From contig CAKSUT010000006.1 of assembly GCA_934502885.1 (NCBI GenBank), forward strand, positions 88,616 to 152,615: 64,000 nucleotides of DNA, read 5' to 3'. The notes beneath the pieces were generated by a model. It was not told where the DNA came from and ran no database searches. It worked only from the letters and a program-made list of their open reading frames with translations. Made by a program: the position numbers and the translations under genes. Positions 33,626 through 40,244 of the stretch are shown here, in pieces; the first letter of the stretch is position 1; every line of letters begins with the position of its first letter. This DNA is from an uncultured Eubacteriales bacterium. GTDB taxonomy: Bacteria; Bacillota; Clostridia; Oscillospirales; CAG-382.

Positions 33626-34648
33626 TTATTGTGTCTTATCTGTCTTATTGATTTTATCTGATTCTGAAAAGACATCGTATTTATAATAAACACTTTGCGA
33701 ATCGGCTGTAATATAGCCTACATCAGATGCATTGAGGATTACATTATCGAAGCTCAGATTTTTTTGTGTGAATTCTGATAAGTTTCTCCATACAAGTCCC
33801 GAGGAAGAACTTGGCAACGTAATTGTAGGAAAAGTGATGATATAACAATCTTTGTATGCTACATTGTTAATATTCACCTTTTCACAGTCAATGACACAGC
33901 CTGAAGCATAGTGCAATGTCAAAACTGTCGATCTCTCAAAATTACAATCCTCAAGCAATAATTCTTTTACGCTCCGAGCAACTAAACCTGCGTCAGTTAC
34001 AAGATACCCACTCAGCGACTGAACCGTTACTGAATTCATATCAAGATCATATATCTCAAGTTTATTGCATTCACCAACAAGTCCGCCAATGCTTTCATAG
34101 TCAGATATGAACGCATTAAACATGCTTAATCCTGTGATTTTTATGCAATCTCCGTTTCTTATCAGTAAACTGGATGAAAACAAAATACTGCTATCGGATG
34201 GGTTATCAATTGACGAATTTATAACAATGTTTTCAAATTCCGCATTGCCAGAGCACCTGTTAACTAAAGAACCGTATACACAATTTTCTTCTCTTTGAAA
34301 AACATGAAGATTTTGAATTTTTACGTCTTCTGCATTTACGATAAAGCAATCGCCATACACAAGAAAATTGTCGTTAAAATCGATTTCACCGTTGAAAGCT
34401 ACATCTTTAGAGCCCAATTTATAATTTGAACTTTCGGAAAAATCCAAAGATGTATTGACAGATATCTTTAATGATTCGCTATAACTGCCATTACCTTTAT
34501 TATATTCATTTACAAAATTAATCCAATTCTGCAAGTTGTTTATTTCAATTGTCTCTACCCGGCATTTGGAACATGAGCAAGAAATAAATGTTGCAAAAAG
34601 GCATACAAGCACAACTGCTCCTATGATTTTAGGTAAAAAGCGGTTCAT
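33626..34648 (-). CDS. AT-rich passenger gene: predicted secreted lipoprotein with beta-helix-like repeats
   Basis: The product has 340 residues. The N-terminus RFLPKIIGAVVLVCLFATF precedes a lipobox-like FISC, predicting a lipid-anchored exported protein. The rest is rich in short beta-strand repeats with Asn/Ser/Val (INSSIDNPS, ESIGGLVGECNKLEIYDLDM, KNLSFDNVILNAS), suggestive of a right-handed beta-helix or GLUG-type fold; I do not recognise a family. Base composition is clearly more AT-rich than every neighbouring gene and AT-ending codons prevail, indicating foreign origin. ATG at 34648 has a strong GGAGG site. The gene lies inside the IS-bounded element, between its two right ends, in the same orientation as the transposase. 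Confidence 0.8.
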   Translation of the reverse strand: MNRFLPKIIGAVVLVCLFATFISCSCSKCRVETIEINNLQNWINFVNEYNKGNGSYSESLKISVNTSLDFSESSNYKLGSKDVAFNGEIDFNDNFLVYGDCFIVNAEDVKIQNLHVFQREENCVYGSLVNRCSGNAEFENIVINSSIDNPSDSSILFSSSLLIRNGDCIKITGLSMFNAFISDYESIGGLVGECNKLEIYDLDMNSVTVQSLSGYLVTDAGLVARSVKELLLEDCNFERSTVLTLHYASGCVIDCEKVNINNVAYKDCYIITFPTITLPSSSSGLVWRNLSEFTQKNLSFDNVILNASDVGYITADSQSVYYKYDVFSESDKINKTDKTQ

Positions 34649-34681
34649 AAAAATGACCTCCTCTGCATATAACTTCACTTT

Positions 34682-34730
34682 AGCAGACACATAGATACTC
34701 ATAGGTTAAAAAATTTTCTATGTGTCTGCT
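34682..34730. repeat. 13-bp perfect inverted repeat upstream of the passenger gene
   Basis: AGCAGACACATAG (34682-34694) and CTATGTGTCTGCT (34718-34730) are perfect inverted repeats around a 23-nt AT-rich spacer, just upstream of the lipoprotein start. It could be a terminator-like hairpin, an operator or the scar of another small element. The rest of 34731-34846 shows nothing recognisable. Confidence 0.6.
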
Positions 34731-34846
34731 AATTTTGCGAATACCGATGTCGTTGGTTTCTTCCACAAAAGTCAGTTTAGTCGGCAAGTTTTTCATGAAA
34801 TGCTTAGATTGCATCGGACTACTTGTAAACATCTATTTCAATAAAT

Positions 34847-34927
34847 ATATTATACACGATACGAGCGATTTTTGCAAGATGTTATTCGATTTCTTTCAAA
34901 TAATTGAGTTTAGAAACACACTCTAAT
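34847..34927 (+). repeat. 81-bp direct repeat, outer copy (IS right end)
   Basis: Identical to 33470-33550. Here the terminal inverted repeat abuts the TA duplication and the 5' part of the zinc-ribbon gene, so this copy is the functional outer border of the composite element. Confidence 0.95.
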
Positions 34928-34995
34928 GAAATTTCAAAATTTGCGCCGCACTCAACACATTGCTCCGTTCGAACGTTTAACATTGTCTCACTCCT

Positions 34996-35166
34996 TTACC
35001 TCTGTGTTGTATTCTTTGGGAAAGCAGTCATTATTCCGCTGACCGTTATCGAGTCGCCGATGAAGAGAAGTCTGCGGCTTGAAGCCTCCTCCTCGGGGGT
35101 AAGGTTGGTGTGGTCGTGCCATACGTTTACCCATTCAAAATGTTCGAGTTTGCAGTTGTGGTTCAT
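34996..35166 (-). pseudogene. truncated 5' copy of the SGNH hydrolase gene
   Basis: ATG at 35166 is preceded by AAGGAG. The first 41 codons match the intact SGNH hydrolase (31973-32611) with about three base changes in 123 bp, up to and including GDSIT, which carries the nucleophile Ser. The frame then runs into unrelated sequence for 15 codons (VSGIMTAFPKNTTQR) and stops at 34996-34998. The 56-residue product lacks the oxyanion and Asp/His blocks and cannot be an active SGNH enzyme. It starts 6 bp past the glycosidase stop codon and is followed by the ribosome binding site of the zinc-ribbon gene. Confidence 0.85.
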
Positions 35167-35171
35167 AAAAT

Positions 35172-36347
35172 TCACTCCTTATTGCCAAAATTGAGTATAA
35201 ACTCGATTATAAAAACACTGCTCCAGCTGAAATGGTCGCAGTACTGTCCCTTTTCAAGCTTTGAGTCGTAGTTCTCGAAGATATGCTCTTTGTCCTTTGC
35301 GCACATCGCAAGTATCGACTTCTTTATTTCGTCCGCAACCTCAAAGCCGTAATCCTTTAGTCCCTTTGCGGCGAAGTATGCGACGTTGAGCCACGTCGAG
35401 CCTCTCCAGTAATCGTTGGAAAATTCGGGGTTGTCGAACGAAACGGTGGGCATCTTTCCGCAGAATCTCGTCTTAGCAATCTCCGCCATGCATTCCGCAC
35501 GCTCACACGGTGCAATTCCTATGTACAGCGGCATGAACGACGCCGGAGTCAGCACGTCGGACACCTCGCCGGAGGAAAGATTTGCGTCGGCGTAGTAATG
35601 CTTTTCGCTGTCCCAGAGGCACTCGTTTATAAGCTTTGCAAGCGCATTTTCCTTCTCCACCCACTTCTTTGCGTCGTCCGCAAGCGACAGCTCATTCGCC
35701 ATGAATCCGAGCGCACGGTAGTTCATCACCATGAAGCAGTTGAGGTCAACCGCCCACATATCGGCAATCGACTTATCCCAGCGCACCGAATTGTCCCAGC
35801 CGGACTCGTATCTTACGTGAAGCTCGTAATCGGGGCTTTCCTTGTCATCGGAATCGTAGTGTAGAAGTCCTCCGACGGTGCGGTTCTTCACCCAGTACTC
35901 CTCGTTTTTCACGAACATGGGGTAAACCTTTTTGAGAAAGTCTATGTCTTTATCCCTCTTGTAAACGGTCACGCACGCCCATGCGAGAACCGGAGGCTTT
36001 GAAAACTCATTTACAAGCTTTCCGTTTTCAAACATGACGTCGGGGAAAAGTCCGTCCTCCCTTTGGTACTGCATGAAGCCGAGAAGCGCCTCACGTGCGA
36101 GAGCCGTGTCCCAGCGTGAAACGCCGACCGCATGAAACGCCGAGTCCCAGTTCCAGACGCCGGTGAAGCTTCCGTTCGTTCCGGGGAGCTTTCGTCCGGG
36201 GCTTATACAGCGGTAAGGACTCCACGGATAGCCCTCGGGTTCGTAGACGTTGTTCATGAGCGTTGTGTAGGCAAGCTCCAAAAGACGGTTCTCCGTGTCG
36301 TCGTTTTGTCTGTTCTTTTCGAGCCATTCTTCCTTTGATAAATACAT
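35172..36347 (-). CDS. (alpha/alpha)6-barrel glycoside hydrolase (GH63/GH37-like, MGH1 type)
   Basis: This is a 391-residue cytosolic inverting-type glycosidase. The conserved barrel motifs WNWDSAFHAVG (near residue 60), YESGWDNSVRWD (near residue 175), NDYWRGSTWLNVAYF and the terminal DHFSWSSVFIIEFIL match the mannosylglycerate-hydrolase/trehalase/GH63 superfamily. In that superfamily an Asp in the GWDNS region acts as acid and a late Glu or Asp acts as base. The substrate could be an alpha-gluco- or manno-oligosaccharide or a compatible solute. ATG at 36347 is preceded by AAAGGAG; an upstream in-frame start lacks a binding site. It has no signal peptide. It heads the former operon with the SGNH hydrolase. 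Confidence 0.87.
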   Translation of the reverse strand: MYLSKEEWLEKNRQNDDTENRLLELAYTTLMNNVYEPEGYPWSPYRCISPGRKLPGTNGSFTGVWNWDSAFHAVGVSRWDTALAREALLGFMQYQREDGLFPDVMFENGKLVNEFSKPPVLAWACVTVYKRDKDIDFLKKVYPMFVKNEEYWVKNRTVGGLLHYDSDDKESPDYELHVRYESGWDNSVRWDKSIADMWAVDLNCFMVMNYRALGFMANELSLADDAKKWVEKENALAKLINECLWDSEKHYYADANLSSGEVSDVLTPASFMPLYIGIAPCERAECMAEIAKTRFCGKMPTVSFDNPEFSNDYWRGSTWLNVAYFAAKGLKDYGFEVADEIKKSILAMCAKDKEHIFENYDSKLEKGQYCDHFSWSSVFIIEFILNFGNKE

Positions 36348-36389
36348 CTCAAATCTCCTTTCGGGTACGCAGTGCGTACTGCAATCACA

Positions 36390-36427
36390 CAAAACCGTCG
36401 CAGAGACCGCCTCCGTTCTCTGCGACG
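36390..36427 (-). terminator. terminator after the 260-residue dockerin gene
   Basis: On the minus strand CGTCGCAGAGA pairs perfectly with TCTCTGCGACG, followed by GTTTTGTG. It separates the dockerin gene from the glycosidase gene. Confidence 0.9.
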
Positions 36428-36438
36428 TGTACGCTTTG

Positions 36439-37221
36439 TTATTCAGCTATATCTTTCATCATGTCCGAGCCGTCCGCGAGCGAGGTCTTTCCGTCGCCGT
36501 TGTAGTCTGACTGAATTTTGTCCGCCGGTGCTTCGCCCTTTGCGCGGTTTTCAAGGAAGAGTCGGAGATCCGCCGCATCAGTCTTGCCGTCGTTGTTGAG
36601 GTCGCCTATGATGAAATATTTTTCTCCGAGAAGCGTCTCATCGAACGCAAGTCCGGACTTTGCGGAATAGTACTGTCTTACGCCCTCAAGTCCCGTGAGC
36701 ACTTCCGCAATGGAAACCGGCATTCTGACCGTCTCGATGCCCTTGCCCTCGAACACGCTTGCGTCCTTTATCTTCTTCGCACCCTCGGGAACGACGACAT
36801 TCTTTGCAAGTCCGTTGTACTCAATAACAACGCCGTTATCGTCAAAGACAAACTCGGGTCTCTCGGACGAAACCGTACCGAGAACGATGGGTGCTTCGAG
36901 GGTTGTGCCGCCGAGGTATACCGTACCGATAACGTCTCTCATGGGAGAGAACGACGCAAAGGTCGCATAGCCGTTTGTACCTGCCGTGACCTGATCTATG
37001 TAAATGATGTTGCTCTCTCCAAAGCCGGGCGCTTCCTTGCCGAGGTAGTTTCCCTCGACGATAACAAGGGAGTAAAACTCACCCGCCGTGCCTTCGGTGT
37101 AGGTCACGGTGAACTTTCCCGTGCTGTCGGGAGTGTAGCTTTCGACAGCAAAAGCCGTGAGAGAGGTCAGCACGAGCATGAGCGTCAAAACCGCCGAAAC
37201 GGCGCACATCATCTTTTTCAT
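36439..37221 (-). CDS. secreted small dockerin protein
   Basis: This is a 260-residue exported protein. The signal peptide is MKKMMCAVSAVLTLMLVL...TAFA. Residues ~27-125 form a beta-sandwich (FTVTYTEGTAGEFYSLVIVE) and ~130-185 an extra small domain. The C-terminal ~60 residues form a dockerin: GDLNNDGKTDAADLRLFL and YNGDGKTSLADGSDMMKD, each with an Asp/Asn calcium loop (the first canonical, the second slightly divergent). The central domain has no recognised catalytic residues. ATG at 37221 has AAAGGAAG upstream. It is one of four dockerin-bearing proteins in the window and belongs to the same surface system by inference. Confidence 0.83.
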   Translation of the reverse strand: MKKMMCAVSAVLTLMLVLTSLTAFAVESYTPDSTGKFTVTYTEGTAGEFYSLVIVEGNYLGKEAPGFGESNIIYIDQVTAGTNGYATFASFSPMRDVIGTVYLGGTTLEAPIVLGTVSSERPEFVFDDNGVVIEYNGLAKNVVVPEGAKKIKDASVFEGKGIETVRMPVSIAEVLTGLEGVRQYYSAKSGLAFDETLLGEKYFIIGDLNNDGKTDAADLRLFLENRAKGEAPADKIQSDYNGDGKTSLADGSDMMKDIAE

Positions 37222-37316
37222 GTTAAGTCTTCCTTTCAAGAACAGTAATATATTCCACATGAAGTATAACATCGCCGGAATTACGCGTGGTTAATACATG
37301 GTAAAGAAATTGTTAA

Positions 37317-38801
37317 TTATTGCTTTTTTGCTTCTTTATCTGATTTTTCCGCACCGTCCGTGTTTTCCTCATCGAGGGTGTGCAGGAAAAACTCGTCGTC
37401 CGCGTAAATGTAGTCGTGATACTCGCTCATAACGTCGTTTACCGCGTCCGAGAACTTCGTCACAAGCTTTCTCTCCGAGCCGTCAACGACGGGAAGATAA
37501 GTTACGATCAGGTACGGGTGCGGAGCGTAGACAATGGCGAAGTCATTGAACTGCGCAGACGTCCAGCCGGATTTATGCGCGACGTCGTACTCCGGTATTC
37601 CCTCTCCGACCGAGTTGTACGCCGATTTCTCGAGATATCCTTTGAACTGCGCGCCGTTTGCGCCGTAGCGTGTGTAGGTGTAAATCTCGGTCCAAATCTT
37701 TATTGTGTCGCGCGGACTCGACGAACCGAAGTGCGCTCCCGGAAGAACCTCTCCGGCGTACTTGCAGCCGAGAGCCTTTATGAATTTGTTGTATTCGCGG
37801 TAGTCATAATTATCGACCATCATGTGAAACGCACAGTTGTCGCTTATCGTGAGCGCGCGGTTGATAAGGTAGCTCAGCTTGTATTTCGAGCCGAACGGAG
37901 TTTTCTTTATCTCGCCGGAGCCGACGGAATAGTGCTTTTCCTTGTATTCGAGCTCATCATCAAACGACGCTTTTCCCGAGTCGATAAGGCTGTACATATA
38001 AAGGCAGAACTGCGCCTTTGCCGTACTTGCCTGGAATTGCGGAATGTCGGCGTTGAACGTAAGGTTTGCGCCGGTTTCAAGGTCGAGGACGAAATATCCC
38101 ATTCCGAGTCTTGCCGTCGCCGCCGAAGAAAACTTTTTCTCTGTAGCTTCGCTCATCTCAAACTCCGTGCCGTCGCCTCTCGAGGGGAATACGCTTCTGT
38201 TGACGTACTTTCCCTTTTCGCCGCTCTCAACCGGCTTGCAGGCGAGATTGTGAACCGCCTCCGAAAGGAGGTCGAACGCTTCGTCGGAGATTTTCTGAGA
38301 CGAATCGGGGTCTATCATCTTTTTTGCGGTCTCGACGGCTTCATCAAGGTATCCGAGGGACGACTCAGTGTAGCACGAACGGTCAAGCTTTTCAAGGCGG
38401 TCGAGAAGCTTTTCGGTCTTGCTGAAATCGGCGCGCTTCATGAGAAGCTTATACGCCTCCGCAAGCTCATGCGCCGTTTTGTCCGCTTCCTCCTGTTCGA
38501 CGGTATCGTCCGCCGCAACCGCACGCGCCTTTTCGACCTCTTTCTCAAACGCGGCATAAGAGGTTTTTGTGTAGTCCTCCTCCTTGTACTTTCCGCAGTC
38601 CTCTATGACGGCGCAAAGGTAGGTTTTGTCCGCCCACACGAGAGGTTCGCCGGAGGAGGCGCTTGCTTTTTCGACGTCGCCGTCCTCGGACGGAATGCGC
38701 TTTATGAGAGTACGGGAAAAATCCTCGCCCGAGCGCGAACACGAGCAGAATACGCTTAATGCGAGAAGCAAAACCGTAACAACGAGAAGTGTTCTTTTCA
38801 C
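37317..38801 (-). CDS. class A beta-lactamase-fold serine hydrolase lipoprotein
   Basis: The product has 494 residues. The N-terminus MKRTLLVVTVLLLALSVFC ends in a lipobox-like VFCS, predicting a lipid-anchored protein outside the membrane. Residues ~30-215 are charged and helical (FIVAR-like linker or coiled coil). Residues ~230-480 carry the penicillin-recognising fold: STAK (SxxK, near 260), SDN (near 322) and KSG (near 410). The Glu166 loop of true class A beta-lactamases is not evident. The enzyme could be a beta-lactamase, a DD-peptidase-like or esterase-like enzyme, or a binding-only relative. GTG at 38801 is preferred, giving a clean signal sequence; other in-frame starts lie further upstream. 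It has its own promoter. Confidence 0.85.
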   Translation of the reverse strand: MKRTLLVVTVLLLALSVFCSCSRSGEDFSRTLIKRIPSEDGDVEKASASSGEPLVWADKTYLCAVIEDCGKYKEEDYTKTSYAAFEKEVEKARAVAADDTVEQEEADKTAHELAEAYKLLMKRADFSKTEKLLDRLEKLDRSCYTESSLGYLDEAVETAKKMIDPDSSQKISDEAFDLLSEAVHNLACKPVESGEKGKYVNRSVFPSRGDGTEFEMSEATEKKFSSAATARLGMGYFVLDLETGANLTFNADIPQFQASTAKAQFCLYMYSLIDSGKASFDDELEYKEKHYSVGSGEIKKTPFGSKYKLSYLINRALTISDNCAFHMMVDNYDYREYNKFIKALGCKYAGEVLPGAHFGSSSPRDTIKIWTEIYTYTRYGANGAQFKGYLEKSAYNSVGEGIPEYDVAHKSGWTSAQFNDFAIVYAPHPYLIVTYLPVVDGSERKLVTKFSDAVNDVMSEYHDYIYADDEFFLHTLDEENTDGAEKSDKEAKKQ

Positions 38802-38857
38802 TTGAAGTAACACCTTTCCTTTTAAGTATGATTTAGCATAAAACAACATTAATTTGC

Positions 38858-38886
38858 AGTATACCACAAAATCCGACGAAAATCAA
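38858..38886 (-). promoter_or_regulatory. promoter of the beta-lactamase-fold lipoprotein gene
   Basis: Minus-strand TTGATT (38881-38886), 17-nt spacer, TATACT (38858-38863). Confidence 0.75.
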
Positions 38887-38937
38887 GGGTTTTGCGCAAA
38901 TTGTTACATTTTCAAAACCCGTTTATGTCCGCAAGGC

Positions 38938-39135
38938 GATTGGCGATTGACGATTGACAATTGATAATTGACGATTGACAATTGACGATTAAAGAGTGGA
39001 GAGTGGAGAGTGGAGAGTGGAGTTATGGTGGAAAAGCTTCGCTTTTCTTCGTTGAATTGTTTAGTGCGAATTTTGAGGCGGTGCGAGAACACGGAAAGTT
39101 TCACCGATTGACGATTGACAATTAAAGAGTGGGGT
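38938..39135. repeat. intergenic simple-repeat region with ATTGACAATTGA-type units
   Basis: 38938-38994 holds about five degenerate units of GATTGAC(A/G)ATTGA. It is followed by four units of GTGGAGA (38996-39022). The first motif recurs at 39105-39123, and again at 55347-55373 in another intergenic region. No gene lies between 38802 and 39257 apart from the two promoters. Confidence 0.8.
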
Positions 39136-39181
39136 GCGGAGACATTTTGCACGGTTCTTTATAAATGTTACAATTCACCGC

Positions 39182-39210
39182 TTGATAAAATCCTCACTGC
39201 GGTATATAAT
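39182..39210 (+). promoter_or_regulatory. promoter of miaA
   Basis: TTGATA (39182-39187), 17-nt spacer, TATAAT (39205-39210), 47 bp upstream of the miaA start. Confidence 0.8.
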
Positions 39211-39257
39211 ATATGTTTACAGAATGAAATGCATACCGGCAGGGAGGGACGGAAACG

Positions 39258-40244
39258 GTGGACGAAGCGAAAAAAGAAAAAGTTGTTGCCGTTGCCGGTC
39301 CTACGGCGTCGGGAAAGACGGCTCTCGCGGTGAAACTCGCAGAGTGCTTTGACGGCGAGGTTGTGTCGTGCGACTCCATGCAGCTCTACCGCGGCATGGA
39401 CATAGGCACGGCAAAGATAACCGCCGAAGAGGCGCACGGCATTCCGCATCACCTGACGGACGTGTTTGATATTTCGGAGAGTTTTTCCGTCTCCGACTAC
39501 GTAAATCTCGCCGAAAGCGCGGTTTCCGACATACTGAGCCGCAATAAACTTCCGATTTTCTGCGGCGGAACGGGGCTCTACCTCGATTCCTTTCTCTCGG
39601 GACTCGATTTCGGCGAATACGACAATCTCCCGGGGCTTCGCGAAGAGCTTGCGGCAGTCGCCGATGAAGAGGACGGCAGAGAGAAACTGCACGGGATTCT
39701 TCGGGATATCGACCCTGTCGCCGCGGAAGAAATTCACCCGGCGAACGTCAAGCGTGTGATACGCGCGATAGAAATATACCGTTCGTCGGGGATAACGCCG
39801 ACCGAGCAAAAGCGGCGTTCGCTTCTTAAAGGAAGCAGATATTCCGCGCTTGTTATAGTCCTCGGTTTCGCCGACAGACAGAAGCTCTACGACAGAATAG
39901 ACGCACGGGTTGACAGGATGATTGAGTCCGGACTTTTGAACGAAGCAAAAAGACTTATCGGAGAAGGTCTCTTGACCTCGCCGACGGCAGGCGCGGCGAT
40001 AGGCTACAAGGAGTTTATCCCGTATTTCGTAGGCGAAGCGACACTCGAAGAATGCACGGAGGTTCTCAAGCGCGAGTCGAGGCGGTACGCAAAGCGGCAG
40101 ATGACGTGGTTTTCACGCAGAAAAGACGCGCTGCGCTTAAATGTTGACGAATACGAAACGTCCGACGCACTTTTTGCGCAGGCGCACGGTGCTGTAAAGC
40201 GTTTTCTCGAAGACGGTTTTCACGGAGGTGAAATGCACACATGA
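39258..40244 (+). CDS. miaA: tRNA dimethylallyltransferase MiaA
   Basis: MiaA transfers the dimethylallyl group of DMAPP to N6 of A37 in tRNAs reading codons that start with U. The product has 328 residues, normal length. The P-loop AGPTASGKTALAVKLA is at residues 12-27, with the catalytic DSMQLYRGMDIGTAK and HHLTDVFDISESFSVSDY downstream. GGTGLYLDSFL and the C-terminal YAKRQMTWFSRR complete the signature. The start is GTG with GGGAGGG upstream. The stop codon overlaps the ATG of the next gene by four bases (ATGA), so the two are translationally coupled. miaA is the first gene of a plus-strand block reaching into the division cluster. Confidence 0.96.
   Translation: MDEAKKEKVVAVAGPTASGKTALAVKLAECFDGEVVSCDSMQLYRGMDIGTAKITAEEAHGIPHHLTDVFDISESFSVSDYVNLAESAVSDILSRNKLPIFCGGTGLYLDSFLSGLDFGEYDNLPGLREELAAVADEEDGREKLHGILRDIDPVAAEEIHPANVKRVIRAIEIYRSSGITPTEQKRRSLLKGSRYSALVIVLGFADRQKLYDRIDARVDRMIESGLLNEAKRLIGEGLLTSPTAGAAIGYKEFIPYFVGEATLEECTEVLKRESRRYAKRQMTWFSRRKDALRLNVDEYETSDALFAQAHGAVKRFLEDGFHGGEMHT

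Larger units (their letters stand above)
32805..34923. mobile_element. IS5-like element with passenger gene and duplicated right end
   Basis: The element is 2119 bp. The left end reads GGGTGTGTTTCCAAAG and the right end, reverse complemented, reads GAGTGTGTTTCTAAAC. A TA lies on each side (32803-32804 and 34924-34925), and the interrupted zinc-ribbon frame fixes both borders to the base. Inside lie an IS5-family transposase (32837-33435), a first copy of the right end (33470-33546), an AT-rich lipoprotein gene (33626-34648) and the outer right end (34847-34923). The basic IS alone would be about 742 bp (32805-33546). The cargo is thus enclosed by the IS's left end and a second right end, as in a transporter-IS arrangement. 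Confidence 0.8.
32626..34983 (-). pseudogene. zinc-ribbon protein gene (78 codons) split by an IS element
   Basis: The gene starts with ATG at 34983, preceded by AAAGGAG. It encodes MLNVRTEQCVECGANFEISL (20 codons, to 34924), is then broken by the element at 32805-34923, and resumes at 32802 in the same frame. The second part is 58 codons, begins EEFIQKLDNGMKLPKRCPDC, and ends at a TGA at 32626-32628. Removing the element and one copy of the TA duplication restores an uninterrupted 78-residue reading frame with two CxxC pairs (CVEC and CPDC). This is the layout of the probable zinc-ribbon family, whose members have a KRCPxCR-type second knuckle. The function of that family is not established. 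The reconstruction is direct from sequence; the family assignment is from memory. Confidence 0.85.

Noticed and set aside
38938..39022. CRISPR-like short repeats
   Set aside because: Units are contiguous and degenerate (7-14 bp) with no spacers.
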